A DNA stretch of 64,000 nt. Origin: Monocercomonoides exilis. Its lineage: Eukaryota; Preaxostyla; Oxymonadida; Polymastigidae. Numbering within the stretch: position 1 is the first letter of the stretch; the number at the start of each line of letters is the position of its first letter. Of the stretch, positions 21,821 through 35,442 are shown one piece after another. The notes under the pieces are model-generated. The model did no database searches and was not told the origin of the DNA. It worked only from the letters and a program-made list of their open reading frames with translations. Position numbers and translations under genes: made by a program. The stretch is taken from the NCBI GenBank assembly GCA_001643675.2, contig LSRY02000021.1, positions 1,054,001 through 1,118,000 of the forward strand, read 5' to 3'.

Positions 21821-24800
21821 CTACTGCATGTATAGATTCCGTTCAAAGCGTGCATCATATCTACTAAAATGATCAACCAGCACTCGAATAACAGCCTGAG
21901 AAACGCATCCTGCTGTGGCTGGATCCGAAAATCCCATCGTTGAAGGCGAATGCAGCGACGGGGAGAAAAGCAGGTCCCCCAGAAAAGTGACTCGCTGCCT
22001 CAGACGCAAATGCTCGCGATGGTGCTCTTTGCGAGCAGCTGCCACAGAAGTTGAAAACGAAGGCGATGTAGGAGTGTACGGCGCACTGAATGTGGGTGTG
22101 AGCACAGCCGTGTGGCCAAACACATTCGCCAGCGAGGTGAACTCCGGAGTCAGTCTCTGCTCCACTGGAAAGAGCGTCTCTTCGTCTTCGATGCTCTTCA
22201 GCGACTCAAAAATACACACTTCTTCCTGTTTGAACCATTGTTCCAGTGCTGCTAGAAGGCTGCGCAGAGAGGCTTGGATTGCATCGATGCGCTGTTCTAA
22301 GGGCTTTTTGTTTTTGCCGCTAGGCTTCGAGCTCAAACTGGGGAAAGAGCATTTAAAGACTGCTTGTGCAAATGCCACACCTCGTTTGAAGATGTATTTG
22401 TGCTCTTCTTTGTAGAATAAGTTGCTTCCAGTCACCTGCACAGCTATCTGCTTGTAGTACAAAGGAATCGGAGGAGGCTGAAGCTGTGCGGAGTGGTATT
22501 GCGGAACGATGATTGCGTGCTGATTGCCGAGATGGACGCGCGAAGTTCGATCCATCAGAGAAGAGACAGAAGCAGCTGGAGGAACAGATAGAGCAGTGGG
22601 AGGAAACTGAAGAGACACCAGCGAATGAGTCGAGGTTATGCCGTTGGGTGCTGCCTTCTGAGCAATTGGAGAAAGAACTTCCAACGTGGGAAGAGCAGAA
22701 ACAGAGGCTGCGTTTGAAGCTGGAAGAGAAGATGCGGAGGGAGTCAACGTTAATGAGCCAGATGTGAATGAAGGTGCGATGCGTGATGCAGACTGATGTG
22801 GTACAAGGCCTTGATGAAGAGAAGGAGACTGATAAGGCTGTTGTGTTTGTTGCTTTTGAGGTTGTAAAGGTCGAATTGAAGGAAGTGGAGGAGATATTGG
22901 AGCAGGCACTGTATAAGGGAACAGGGCTGATGCAGAAGATGAAGCAACAGTTGAAAAGGAGTTATGTGAAATAAGTGGCGGATTTGGTGAGCGTGAAAGA
23001 GAAGGAAGAGGAGGCGAAGCGAGCTGAGAAGGATAGCTTGGAACAATATCCTCGGGTGACCGAAACATTGTATTGGAAAATTCAGTTTCGCGCCTCGATC
23101 GTTTCGTCAAGGTGCCATTTTGCTGTGCGCTTAGAAGAATCTGAGGAGATGGGCTGGGAGAGTGCGATGGCATTTCATGTGTTGCATGGCGCTTGGCGCG
23201 GACTTGCATTTCAATTGCAGCTGTTGAAGAGTGTCTGACAAGGCGGCCACTCTTTTTTGAGCTGAGCCCGTAAAAGGTGCTTGTGGAAGGCACCATCATC
23301 ACCGAATGTGTAGATGTACGCCCAGTGAGCGAGCCAGGCTGCTCCACTGCTCCTGTGGCATTCGAACGTATCTCGTTGTTTCTCTCAGCTGAGAGCTGAT
23401 TGTTCTCGTCTCCAGACATCTCTCTCACGGCTGCTGGGTTAATTTGGTACAGATGGAGCACAGTTTCGCAGGAGTCGATCAGATCTGGTGGTAAAAGCGT
23501 GATGATTCGTGCAGCCTTTTCGCGAGTGACTGAGTAGATTCTCCGAATGGATGTGGTCAGAAAAAGAAAACTCAACAAAAGAGCCACGCAACACAGTACA
23601 GTTGACAGAATTACAGCAATGCTCGAGTCTCGTTCTGTTGCCACGCCATCTTCATAGATGATGTTTGTGAGTTGGTCGATTCCAACACCCAGATCGTATT
23701 TGATGGCAGACATTGTGAACTTGAAGAGCTCTGAGTCATAATTTACCAGAAATGTCTGGTTCGTCCTTTGCGCATCCATCGCAGAGTGTGCAAGGATGCT
23801 CATTGAGAACATGATCTGAGCAATCAGCTGCGACAGGCCAGCAACCGATGCATCTGCATGATAGATGCGCTGAGAAAGATCTGTTTTGCCACCGGGAAGC
23901 GCAAGGCACTCCTCTTCTGTTGAATAAAAGCAACTGCGCTGTTTCAAAAGATATTCCGTGTTCAGTTCAGCTGCAATGTGGATGTGCTCTCTGCCAAGAG
24001 TCACAGATCGCATGTAATTGCTTGAGTTATCGATGAAGTGGAGGAACGAATGAATAGCTTCAAAGTGCTCGCTGACTCCACCCAAAATCTGCCCCACAAG
24101 AGAAGGCTGGTCAGACAGATGGTCTGTTGAGTTCCAAACAGGATTGATGGAGTTTGGAAACTCGTATCGTTCGTATGTCTGAATGGTACTGCCAGGAAAG
24201 CAGCAGCGTAGCAAAAGAGTTTGCATAGCGTGCAAAAGAACAGAACGCTCGCTGGACAGCACGATTTTCGAGCACAGATTAGTGGCAGTATCGCCAAACA
24301 GCTTGACAACAGTAGACAGAACAGCTGAGACAGCAATTATTAGCAAGAGCGACACAATCATAATTATAATTAGCGAGCGAGGAATAAGCGAAGGCAGCGA
24401 TGAGCGCAAAACATTGTTCAGTGCAATGATTTCATCTGTTGTTTCCTTCTCCCAATCTGAATCATCCACAGAATTGCGCAGAGCTCCACTTGCAACAAAA
24501 GGCACCTGAGTCGTAGTTAACTCCACTTTGTTCTCAGAAGTTGTGTTAGAAATTGGATAAAAAGGTGATTGCTGAGCAGCAGGAAACGAAGGGGTATCAT
24601 CCACATCTGGAATGACAAGTGGAGAAGGTGTTGCTATCCCTCGCTTATCTTGATAAGGACGAAGATGCAAAGAAAACGATGACGATCCGCGATCTTTGAT
24701 GTGAGAATGCATTACATTATACATATTTGATTCGTCTGTGCTTTCATCTGCTTTGATAGTCGGAGAAGACGAAGGAGGAAAAGCAGGAATTTCGCTGTTG

Positions 24801-27800
24801 TCATTTTGAGTTGTGGATGATGTTGCATCCGTTTCATTGTTAGAGGATATGCCTTTATTGCCATTCGCTTTGTTTAATGCGCCAATTCCAGCTGAATCAG
24901 TTAGTTGTTTCTGCTCTTCAAAGATGTGTTTCTTGTGGCTATCTTCCTCTTTTGGTGTCTTTGCAGATGATGTTTGAGGTTCAGAAGGATTTATATCATC
25001 TGAAGCAGCAATAGGGAAAAACTGATAAGGAAATGGAATCATGTTGAAGTTTTGCTGACCGTCTGGAAATTGATCTTGTCGCATCTGAATGAACTGCTGG
25101 AACATCTGCTGCTGCATTTGGGGTGGTATGTTCTGAAAGCCAAAAAAGAACGGAAACTGCGAAGATTGCACTGGAAAGGTGTGTGGTGAGAGCTCGTTTG
25201 AGTCTTTGCTTGAAGCAGCTGTTGATTGGTTGGCCTCGTCTTTTGTCTGCTTGCTTTTGGATGAATGTGAATGCCTTTCGTGCTTTTCGTGTCTGTGTCT
25301 GCTTTTGTGCTTTAAGTTGTGACGATGTTTGGAATGTCTGCGGTGTTTGTGACGATGAGAAGATTTCGTCTTTTTCTTCGATGAATGCAAACGATCATAA
25401 TTGTCTGAAGAAGAAGATGTTGAAGAAGATGTCGAAGAAGAAGAATGTTTGGGTTTAGGTGGAAGCTGAGAAAAGACAGTTGTAACATTCTTCTCTTCCC
25501 TCAACGCACCTGACTGTGTTTTATTAACTGGTTGCTTTTTCAGATCTCCTGTGATTGCTCCGGCTGACTCAGAATTTTTCATAGCCATTTCGATTTCAAC
25601 AACATCTCTTTGCTTTTGTTCGTTTTTTCCATCAAAGCCCGCAACCTCTTTCTCACTTTCTTTTGTGATTTTTTCGCTTTCTTCTCTTTCTTGTTGAATC
25701 ACCTCAGTTTCACTTTCAGTATTTTTCCGAGCCTTCGAAATACCATTTGCAACATGAGGCGCTGCATCCAGCTGTGTGAATGGCATATTAATTATATCTT
25801 CTTTGAATGAATCCGGTGAATACACCATAAATTCATCTACTTGTACTGAAATCTCATTCGTTTCAACAACTTTTCTTTCTCCAGTTGAATTACCATTTTT
25901 CTTTTTCTTTTTCTTCTTTTTCTTTTTCTTCTTTTCTGATGTCGTTTCATTTCCAGCTTGAAGTTTTGCATTTTTTGAACTTTCAACAGCATTCTCAGCC
26001 TTCAATTCTTTTGTTGAAGTTTCATTTTGATTCGCTTCAGTGCTCTTCTCATTCTTTGCATTATATTCCCCTTCATCTTTTTGAGATTTAGTATTATTCA
26101 ACTCCATTTGTGCAACTGCTGCAAGCGCCTGGCTTTGCAGCTGTTGTGCCAGTTGAGCATCCACTTTTGATATGTCCACATCCACAAACAGACTGCCAGG
26201 CTGAAGCAGATTCTGATCTTGAATGGACTTCCCTCCAAAATACGGCTGGCTGTAAGATTCGCTCAGCTGCAGACAAGAATTCGATGCTCTTGTTGGTGTG
26301 GGCTTGTGGATGATGAGTGTGGTAGCAGAGTTGGTTGAGTTCAGCGACTGAGTCAGAGAAACAGCGGATTCTTGGTGCGAAAGAGGAGAGAGAGGAGATG
26401 TGGGCGCAAACTGTGCAGCTGATTGATTGAAATCCGCTGGAGGAGAACGGAGCTTATCTGAATGAAAACTTCCCTGTTGCTGCTGCTGCTTCTGCTGGGC
26501 AGACAAACCATCAACGCTTGCTGAATTACCGCCAAGTTCGAATGAATGCGAATGCTGAGTAAAAAGCATGTTGTCTGCAGATTGTGGTTTGAACGGTGAG
26601 TTCAAGTACGAAGCAGAATGAGAACGCAAACGCAAAAAGGAGATAGTTGGGCGATTGACTGCTGTCATTGGCAGAAAAGGAAGAGAGGGAGATGCACTCA
26701 ACCGACCTAGTGGAGATGCCAAGCTCAGTGAAAGTGGAGAGAATGTAGGTGAAATCAAAGAACTGTGCACATTGTTTGCAGTAGGTGAAGCAAGCGAGTT
26801 GGATGAGGATGTCAAAGGAGATGTAGACAAAGGCTGGGTAGAAGAAATTGCATTACCAGCAAAGCCAGTTGGAGTAGATGTGCCAGAATGTTCGTGGAGC
26901 GAGTGATACGATACAGCAACAAAAGGCGAAGAAGGACTGGAGACAAGTTCTTGGTCACGCATGGGCGCTGTGGTTGTGGCAGAGAAGAAAAGCTGAGTGG
27001 TGTTGTGAGAAGAAGGAGAATGCATCGACAAAGTTGAAGGAGATGAAGGAAGATAACTCGGAGCAGCTGCCTGTGCATGAGACATCTTCGACTGAAGAGA
27101 CGAAAGTGAAGACAGCATTTCGCTTATCTGTGTGTTTGTGTGTGAATCAGATATTTTTGCTGGCTGTGACGTAGCAAAAGCAGGTTGCGTGTTTGAGGAT
27201 GAGTTGCCTGACTGAAGAAGAATGCTGGATGATTGAGATGATCCTTCTTTGATTTGAAAGTTCTTTAGTTCTGATGGAGACGCATTTTCGGTGTTATCCT
27301 CCGAATTGCTTTTGCTTTTGCTTTTGAAAATTTCCTCTTTTTTCTCATTCAATATCGCATTTTTTACACCAGCTTCTTCTTCTTCATTCGAAGACAAGTC
27401 ACAAACATCTTGATTTTCAGTCAGCTGAGTGCTCACTTTTTCCAAGTTGTGTTTTGGAGTTATTTCTTTTTCTAATTTGAATAGGCTGGTCTGCACCTCT
27501 TGATTTGGCAGCTTTGCCAACGATCCAACGGTCTCTTCTGCTTTAAGCAGCGCATCCTCAGCTTCGTCTTCTTCGCCCACCGACATCACAACAGACACCA
27601 GCGAAGAAGACGAAGAAGAAGCCGATGAAGAAGACGAAGTCAGATTTGATCTCTGAAACATTATCTGGTCGTCTGAAGCAGCGTCCACTTGATAGCTGAC
27701 AGGAGACAGCGGTTGAGAAAGTGTTGCTGTTGTGCCGACTGAAAATGTGCTGGTGGCAGCCAACTTCACACCTCCGCTTCTTTCTGAGAAGAGAAAGAGC

Positions 27801-30800
27801 ACATCGTCCATCTCAGCATCATGCAACTGGTCATTTGCACTGTTACCATCAGCCTTTTGTGATGCTTCAAACAAATCCTTTGCAAAATCATTACTGTTGC
27901 TAATGTTATTGTTATCTCTTTGATGCTCATCTGCTGCGATGCTTGCTGTTATTTCATCATCTTCATCTTCTCCTTCATCTTCTGTATTCCCTTGCAAGTT
28001 GAATTCATCATCTTTTAATTCATCTCCTTTCTTCCACATATTTTGCATGTTGCTTCCTATTTGTGCACCTCCATTTCTTCCAAATGTTGTTATTTCATCA
28101 GCCGATGCATTCCTCCTCCTTCTTCCTCCAAACGCATTGTTGTTTTTCCTGTGTAATCGAAGATAGTGCTTTGCCGATTCCCCTTCCTCCAGACGCGTGA
28201 GTGAGTGACCTAAACTCTTTTGTGAGCTATCCAACAATAGCGGTGAATAAGAAGATGATCGACCTGACAAAACAGAGTGATTGGCACTCGAATTAACACT
28301 GCAAGCACTTTTCGGTGAACATACAGAAGAAGTTCCTGGCTTCATATCACCACGAGAAATGGCGGGAATGGCAGTTCGCATGTTGTAAGGCGAGAACTGA
28401 TTCGATTGTGATGGAACTCTGATGTGAGAAGAGTTGCTGACTGCAGAGTTGAGTGAAGACGAGTTGAGGCGCTCGAGTTGGTGCACACTCTGAAACAGCT
28501 CAGAGAGTGAGGGGTCGTTGCTGCCACGCACATTATCCAGAAACGTCTGCACTGAATTTCCTTCTTCACTTGCTCGCCTCATCGCATTCAGCGAAAACAG
28601 ACCCGACCGCTTTGAGTGCTGAAGCCTTTCGTTTTCTGTGTCAATTTTTTCAGTCTCAAACGGATCGCGTTCTCTGTCGCTGCTGGCGGGAAAGCGAAAA
28701 CCTCTGAAATCTTCAAAGCATTCGTTTGCATCACCAATTTGGTGATTCATGTTCAGATTCAGATTCAGGTTAAGATTCATCTCCTCTTCGTCTTCGTTGT
28801 CCAAGTTCTCAGCCATCTCGTCAATTTCGTCTTTCTCCTCTTCGACATCTTTCAAGTCAGCCACTTCGCGCGCACGCTCTCCCATTGCATCTCTGCTGGC
28901 TATCACAACCATTTGCATTGATACGCCCATCGACTTCTTCAAGTCAGCAGCCTCCAAATAGTATGTGATGCTTACCAGTATCAGCGCAATGAACGCACAT
29001 GTCACAGTCATTATGAGAGGGATAAGGCCAACAACATCAGTTGCATCCCATGCTTCCTCCCACGATGCATAAATTGCTTTGCGCAGGCCGCTAATAATTG
29101 GCTGGAGTGAATTAGTCAGAACAGTCATCAGGTTTGCATCGACAGATGTTGTTGGCAGTTTGGCATTTGTGATCACTTTCAAGTTGTCTGCGTAGAACGA
29201 CATCTGATTCAGTGCTGATATGAGAGAAACCCTGTTCACTGTCTGCCCAGTGGCTGAGTGAAGAGACGTGTCATAAGTGAAGAGGATTGTCGGGATATCG
29301 ACAGACTCCCACGGGACTATCACATTTGTGAGGGAGCTGATGGAAGAAGTGACAGAAGAGATGACATCTGCACACTCATCCATGCCAGCACGGATGGTGT
29401 CCATGTCATCCAAATAAGGAACAGGTGCTTGCTGGTGTAAGTGTGGAGTGGAAGTTGATGAGTCAGTTGATAATGAAGGAGAAATTGTAAACGCTTCCTT
29501 TGAAGATGATGAAAAGGATGAAGATGTTAAGGATGAACTTTGATACGAATTAGAAGGATTTGTGGAAGAAGATTCGTTTTCAAATGATATAGTAGAAATT
29601 GGAGGTGTTTCTGATTGTATAATATTCAGCGATGTTTCCTGTGTTGCATTTAATGAAATTCTATTTGATTCAGATTCATTCAAATAATGAGAGTTCATAT
29701 GTTCAATCCTATTCGCTTCACTATTTTCCATTTGGATGATATACGCCCAATTCAGCTGCTCGTGCGCATACATCTCCATCGACAAGAAGCTGAGCTTCGA
29801 AATCGCCTGTGAAACAGTGCTCATCACCATCAGATTGTGCGACTCTTCAATTGCTTTTCCACCGAGAATGTGGAATATAACAGCAGCAATGATCAGCTCC
29901 ACCATCAGCACAAGTTGGCACACGCCCTGCACAGTGAAGAAGATGCGTGCTCTTTTGTGTGTCAGCTTGTCTGCTTCTGACTCCTGGACAAACGAGGTGT
30001 GCGTGAGTGATGGCTGCGATGCTGCCTGATATGCAGACACAGCATTCGCTGCAGCAGCTGACAAGTGCCGCCCTGTCGCCTCGCAGCGAGAAAGCTCTTG
30101 TGGATGTGCATTGTACAACGGAGAAGATGTTGGTGTAGAGCCAGTCGTGTGTGAGGAATGATGTTCTTTGAAAGGTTCATTACGATACAGCGAGGGAGAA
30201 AGGAGCAGCGGAGAAATAGAACGTGACACCGGAGAAAATGGGGAGGCTCCGATTGATGCAGATGGTGCAATGGTTAGCATAGCAGAGGCTGGAATGGAAG
30301 CAGAGGAAGAGATTGCGCTTGAGAAAGGCAAATGAAATGCCCCACTTTTTTCTCTCTTCGTTGGGATGGTGTCTGCGCTGATTGTGCCCAGCGACGGAGA
30401 AAACAGAAGCGAGTCTGACGAAAGCACTTTGCGCTGCATAGATGGCAGCTGTGCATCAGACTCACCCTGAAAGGATGAAATTGAAGCTCCTCGTGATCTT
30501 TGCGGGATGGAGGCAAATGACACGCCTCCGTTCATGTCAAACAGAGTTGAGGAGAAGCCAGTTCCTGAGCGCTGTCTGAAAGGAATTGACTTGTCGTCTG
30601 GCTTCTCTTTGAATGCTCTGCCTTCGTTCATTTTCTGGTTGAGCAACAGTTTCATCTGAAGCAGCTCTCTCTTCTTCGTCTTCCGCGCTTCTTTCTTAGC
30701 TACAATCATCTCGTCAATCTCCTTCAGCCGCAAATGCACCGTCTGCGCTATTTCTTCATCGCGGAACACATCAATCAGCAGTCTGAAGTACAACTTCAGC

Positions 30801-33537
30801 ACACTCCGATCAAGTGGATGCACCATCAGCACCTCCTCATACAGATTTTGCGCTTCCCTTTCAGCCACAAGCAGCTTCCCTGCCATTTCAACAAGCGTTG
30901 CATAGTCTGGCGTGGTCTGTGACAGCACCACCCATACATTCTTCAGGATCATCAGAGCATCGTTGTGTGCATCAATCGCCTTCTTCACAAGCGAATGCTG
31001 TGAACCAGAGCCAAATGGTGAGTTGTCACCTTCTTCACCTCCTCCTCCGCCAAATCCTCTATTTATTCCACTTTGTCTGAGCAAGTGCTCAGCATCGATA
31101 GTTCCATCGTGTTGCAGCAGAAGCTGCCGATTCAACCCTATTTCGCTGGCTGCTCCATCCATACTGCGCTCTGCTCCTCCAAATTGCCCGGAAAAATACC
31201 CATCTTCTTCGTCTTCATGCTGATCCAACATTGTCGTGTCTCCGTCTTCTGCTGCGTATGTTGTAGTGTGGCGATTGGAAATGATTGAGGGATTATCATT
31301 GATTGTTCCTGTGTTCTGTGCAAAATGCAGCAGCGATGGACTTTGCATGCTCTGAATGACATGAAACAGATCATTTTGAGCAGTGCCTGACTTCTTCTTC
31401 TCCATCTGATGCCTCGCCAGAACATGCGCTGCCTGTGAGATGACTGTCTGTGAAGGACGGAAGAACTCGTGCTGCGGATCGACACACGCAGCAGTCACGT
31501 TGAGGATGATGTTGTCTTCGCCGTCTGCTTTTTCCTCGTCTTTTTTCTCCATCAGCACGCGGATCCCATTCGCCTTCTCTGCCGTGTCGCACTCTCTCTC
31601 AACGAAGAAGAGGTGCATTTTGCTTCTCCAGTCGCTGGCGATGTTCCGCATTCTCTCCAGCATCATGTGGTACCCTCTCGAATGATACGCAAAGCTCTGC
31701 AGAAAATGCGCATAGTCCAACATGAGTGCGCAATTTGTGGGATTTCGGTGGAGTGCCTTCAAATAAACACAGTTTGCATATGCAACATATTCGTCTGTGC
31801 GGAAGCTGCGATCGTGCTGAAGAAATCTCAATGTCTTTTCAACATGCTTTGGGTCTTTGAACTTAGGCAGTGAAGAAATGATGGATTGAATGTGTAGCTG
31901 GAGATCTTCTTTTTCATTGTTTGGGTCTCCATTCAACTGAAGTGTAGTGAAATGAACAGGTGTCTTCTGAAGTGGCTGATGTGAATCGTTTGGATGAGAT
32001 GACTGAGGAAACGGTGCAAACAAAGGTGGATAGAAAGAGTTGTGAGGCGGGTTTGAAGTGGAAGGAAAAGAAGACGAAGAAGCAGAAGCGGAAGCAGAAG
32101 CCGAGGTGTTGTTGTTCTGCCTGTGTGACAGGTCAGTTTGAGAAGGAGAAAACAGAATGTGGTGGTTTGTGTAGAACTGGTTGGCAGATGGCGAAGTAGG
32201 CGACAGCAGACCAGAAGTCGACGTGTTGGTGTTTTGGATCTGCTGCAGCGCATTCCGCGGAGTGCGTGGGTGTGTTATGGTGCTCGTTATGCCCTTGGCA
32301 AAGCTCGACTCCAGGAGACACAGAGTCAGCTCCTTCACATCGATGATTGGCTTTGAATCAGCAGAAAGCAGCCACAGCCTGCGCTGCCGCCAGCATATGA
32401 CGCGCCACATTGCGATGGAAAGAGCAATTATTGCAACGAGTGACACGATAATTGTCACCAAAATGAGAATCTTCTGCTTAACAGACAGAACAGGATATTC
32501 AACCAAATCCAATATACCATAGCAAATGATTTCGTGTGTTATTCTGCTCTGGGCAAAAAACAAAAACTGGAATGCATAAAGGAAGTTACCGCTGCTGTGG
32601 TAGCATGGTTGCTCAAAAACAAACCACCATGCAACAAAAAGTGAGCATATAGCAGTCACTATCATTCTCCAAATGTGCCAGTCAACAAGAAAACGCATTC
32701 CAAATGTCATGCCAAAATGCATCACAGGAACAACCACTCGATATAATCCATTACGCGCAGCGAAAAAGCCTCCATGCTTCTGGTTTGTGTTGACAGTGTG
32801 ATAAGTTATCATAAGAACCAGAAATATCAATGCTGGAAGTGTAATGATCAATGAAACAACAAATGCAACTAAATGAATTGGAGAGTTGTGAAAGCACTCA
32901 ATGTTTCCACTTCTTATTGTGTAAGGTCCATCTGGATTTCGTTTTATACAGTCAAGGGGCACAATTATCAGATTCAGCATCAAAATAAACATTGATTGTG
33001 TAAAAAACATCATCGAATATCTATAGAATCGAATCAAAAAGGGATGAGTCGACACAATTTTTTCATAGAAAATAGCGAATATGCTATGCCATATGTATAT
33101 CAGAAGAATTACACCCAAACAAATAAAGGATCCATAAATTCCAAAATCACCTTCAAAAAATGCAAGTGTCATTCCACTAAAATAACCACAGTTCTTATAA
33201 AATACGTAAAACATAAAAGATATGATAAAATTAAATTATCAATTGATTATACTTTAGAAATTCGTGAAATAGTATTTGTTTGCGTTGAAATGTAGAAAGT
33301 GCCAAGACTCAAAAAAGATAGTGTTTGAAGAAGCCAAATACAAAGTTCCAACGTTTTATTTGGATGTTTTATCTAAATATGTTAGAATCATTCAAAACAA
33401 AAGAAAAATATATAAAAATTGCAAACTGATGAATACAGAGGGAAAAAATAGGCAAAAAGTGTTCTTTCACTTTTTGATTGCCCATTTATACCAGTTCTAA
33501 CAAGTTTATCTGATGCATTCGATGGAGGAGGCCCCAT
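21821..33537 (-). CDS. tmcB-like giant membrane protein with C-terminal hemerythrin-like domain
   Basis: Three exons give ~3867 residues: 33537-33427 (ATG, 37 codons), 33372-33253 (40 codons) and 33193-21821. The introns are 33426-33373 (donor GTTTGC, acceptor TTTAG) and 33252-33194 (donor GTATAA, acceptor ATAAG), both in phase 0. The N-terminus contains several membrane segments, starting with LELCIWLLQTLSFLSLGTFY in exon 2, then about seven more. A TPR-like block (~529-600, RFLQHDRSFRTDEYVAYANC) is the hallmark region of the tmcB-like family known from trichomonads and other protists. More membrane segments lie near 1160, 1472, 3012 and 3276, separated by long Ser-rich, Lys-rich and His/Lys-rich disordered stretches. 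Residues ~3670-3867 look like a hemerythrin fold (see the separate entry). The role is probably membrane sensing. No enzyme domain is visible. Confidence 0.8.
21824..22430 (-). other. Hemerythrin-like domain within the tmcB-like protein
   Basis: The last ~200 residues carry, in the right order, the ligand pattern of a diiron hemerythrin. His is in EEHKYIFKRG (~3675). WFKQEE (~3730-3735) aligns with HFxxEE, with Trp in place of the His but the Glu kept. HHREH (~3801-3805) gives HxxxH. DHFSRYDARFERN (~3852-3857) gives HxxxxD. Six of seven ligands are therefore present. The spacing between helices 2 and 3 is lengthened by a ~60-residue Ser/Thr/Pro-rich insert. The helical registers look right. 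The assignment is by eye and needs a profile search. Confidence 0.65.
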
Positions 33538-33861
33538 CGGAGCGTTTTAAGTTTCCAACTGAACCCATTATGAACATTTCTCAAACATTATTTTCTATAA
33601 TTTCTTTAATTATTAATTATTATAAACATCTAGTTATTATGATGAAAATGTTATTACGCAATGTGAGATAAATGATACAAAATAATAACAAATAAAAGCA
33701 AATCCCAGAAAGATTGAAGATAGAAGATTTAATGAATTATAAAAAAGATAGAGAATGAGTTTAGTTCTCTAAAAAAATATGAAACTGTAGATTATAGGTT
33801 AAAACAATGTGAACAGAAGTGGGGAAACATAGGTGAATGTTTTTGAAGCGCATGTAGTTGT
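33538..33861. other. Spacer between tandem minus-strand genes
   Basis: AT-rich 324 bp between the stop of the FKBP gene and the start of the tmcB-like gene. It should hold the FKBP 3' end and the tmcB-like promoter. No motif is recognised. Confidence 0.45.
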
Positions 33862-35442
33862 TTACAAATCATCTTTTATTTCCTTTTTATTTTCACTTTC
33901 AGATTTTTTTGGTTCTTTTTCACTTTTCTTCTTTCCACCTTTCAGAATCGCATCCTTCACTGATTCGACCTTCTTCTTTCTAGCCTCCTCTTCTGCCTTC
34001 AGCCTCTGCTCTTCCTCCAGCTGCTTCTTCTGCTCTTCAGTCAGCTGTGGTTTGAAGTGCTCTTCTATCCAGTGCTTCTTCCTCTCCCTTCCAATCTCTC
34101 TCTTCTCATTCAGATTCCTCTGTCTCTTCTGGAACTCTTTCTTCCGCTCTTCTCTGTTGTCCTGGCTGCGTGGCGGGGCATGCATCAACGACTTCAACCT
34201 CGATGGCCGTGGCATTCCCCTGAATCTGAACCCAGACGGCGTCTTGTGCACTCTTTCTTCCTCTTCCTTCTGTTTTTTCTCTTCTTCTTCTCTCTCAATT
34301 CGCTTTCGCTCTGCAATTTCTTGGCGAACCTGCTCAACTGCACTGAAGCCTTTGATGGTCGCTTTCTTCTGCTTCTTTCTTCGAAGCGCTATTTTATTCC
34401 TCAGAGCAGACTCTGTTGTAGTTTCTGTGTTTGATCCTTTGTTCTTCATTTCTGCCAGTGTTTTCTTTAACTCTTCTTCAATCGCTGCTTCTTCTTCTTT
34501 CTTTCTTCTCTCGTCTTCTTCCTGAGCTTTCCTCAATTTCTCTTCATCCCTTCTTTTTTCCTCTTCTTCCTCGTCTCTTGGCTTTTGGCGTTTGTATTTT
34601 GGATACCAGAAATCTGACCCATGTCCCATATAATGCGAATCTTTCTGTCGTTTGTCATAGACGAGTTTTGTTTGCTGAACTCTTTCAAGTCGTTTTTCGT
34701 CAAACTCCATTGGGAAAAGAGAAATCAACGTCACATCAAGAATAATTGACGCACCGGCTTAAAAAAAAGAAAGAAAGAAAAGAAATGTAACTCTGCAAAG
34801 AAACGAAAATTATATAAGCATTACATACGTGGGACAATCACCGTTGCTCCTCTTGTTCCATAAGCAAGATATGATGGAATAATCATTCTTCGGGTTTCAT
34901 TTACGCACATTCCTATAATTCCCTTTAAAATATTGAAAAAACATATAGAAATAAATAGAGAATCAGATAATTTTCATACTTGATCCAATCCTTGAAATAA
35001 AGCAAGTTATGTATTTTTAATTGAATAGAATTGCCAAAGGGAAACATTCATGTTAAAAAACGAAACGTTAACCGTTTTCAATAAATTAAAGTCCAAACCT
35101 TCAATTGATTCTCCATAGCCAACACGAAATGAGTATGCTTCATCTGGTTCTGTGTAATCAACTTCTTTTTCCGAAGAAAACAAAAACAAATGAAAAGAAA
35201 TCTGCAAACGAATCGCAAAGTGAAATTGTTAAAAAATCTATAAAATTAAAATAACAAACTTCAACTTGGTCGCCTTTTTGCACTCGAACAGTACAATTTT
35301 CAGCTGGTTTCAAAATCTCAATTTGAATTGTCTTCGGTGGCTTCTTTTTTGGTGTAAATGACTTTGGGGGTTCAATAACAGTTGCTCCACATAAAGCATC
35401 AGCAGCAAATAATGCCAAACAAATGGTTAGTTGAAGCTGCAT
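33862..35442 (-). CDS. ER FKBP-type peptidyl-prolyl isomerase with long charged tail
   Basis: Five exons (35442-35260, 35201-35099, 34990-34980, 34922-34829, 34757-33862) join in consistent phase into 428 residues. Introns run 58, 108, 57 and 71 bp with GTTTG or GTATG donors. Residues ~1-19 are a signal peptide (LTICLALFAADALCG). The FKBP domain follows at ~30-150: KGDQVE, YSFRVGYGESIEGLDQGI (matching F-x-lGxG-x-vIkGwDqGl), GMCVNETRRMIIPSYLAYGT and VPPGASIILDVTLI. The Trp floor residue of the pocket (GW) is Leu. A ~270-residue Glu/Lys/Arg coiled-coil tail ends in KDDL, close to the KDEL/HDEL retrieval signal. I infer a lumenal ER protein foldase or channel partner. It is divergent from the Ca2+ channel gene with 89 bp between starts. 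Confidence 0.88.
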
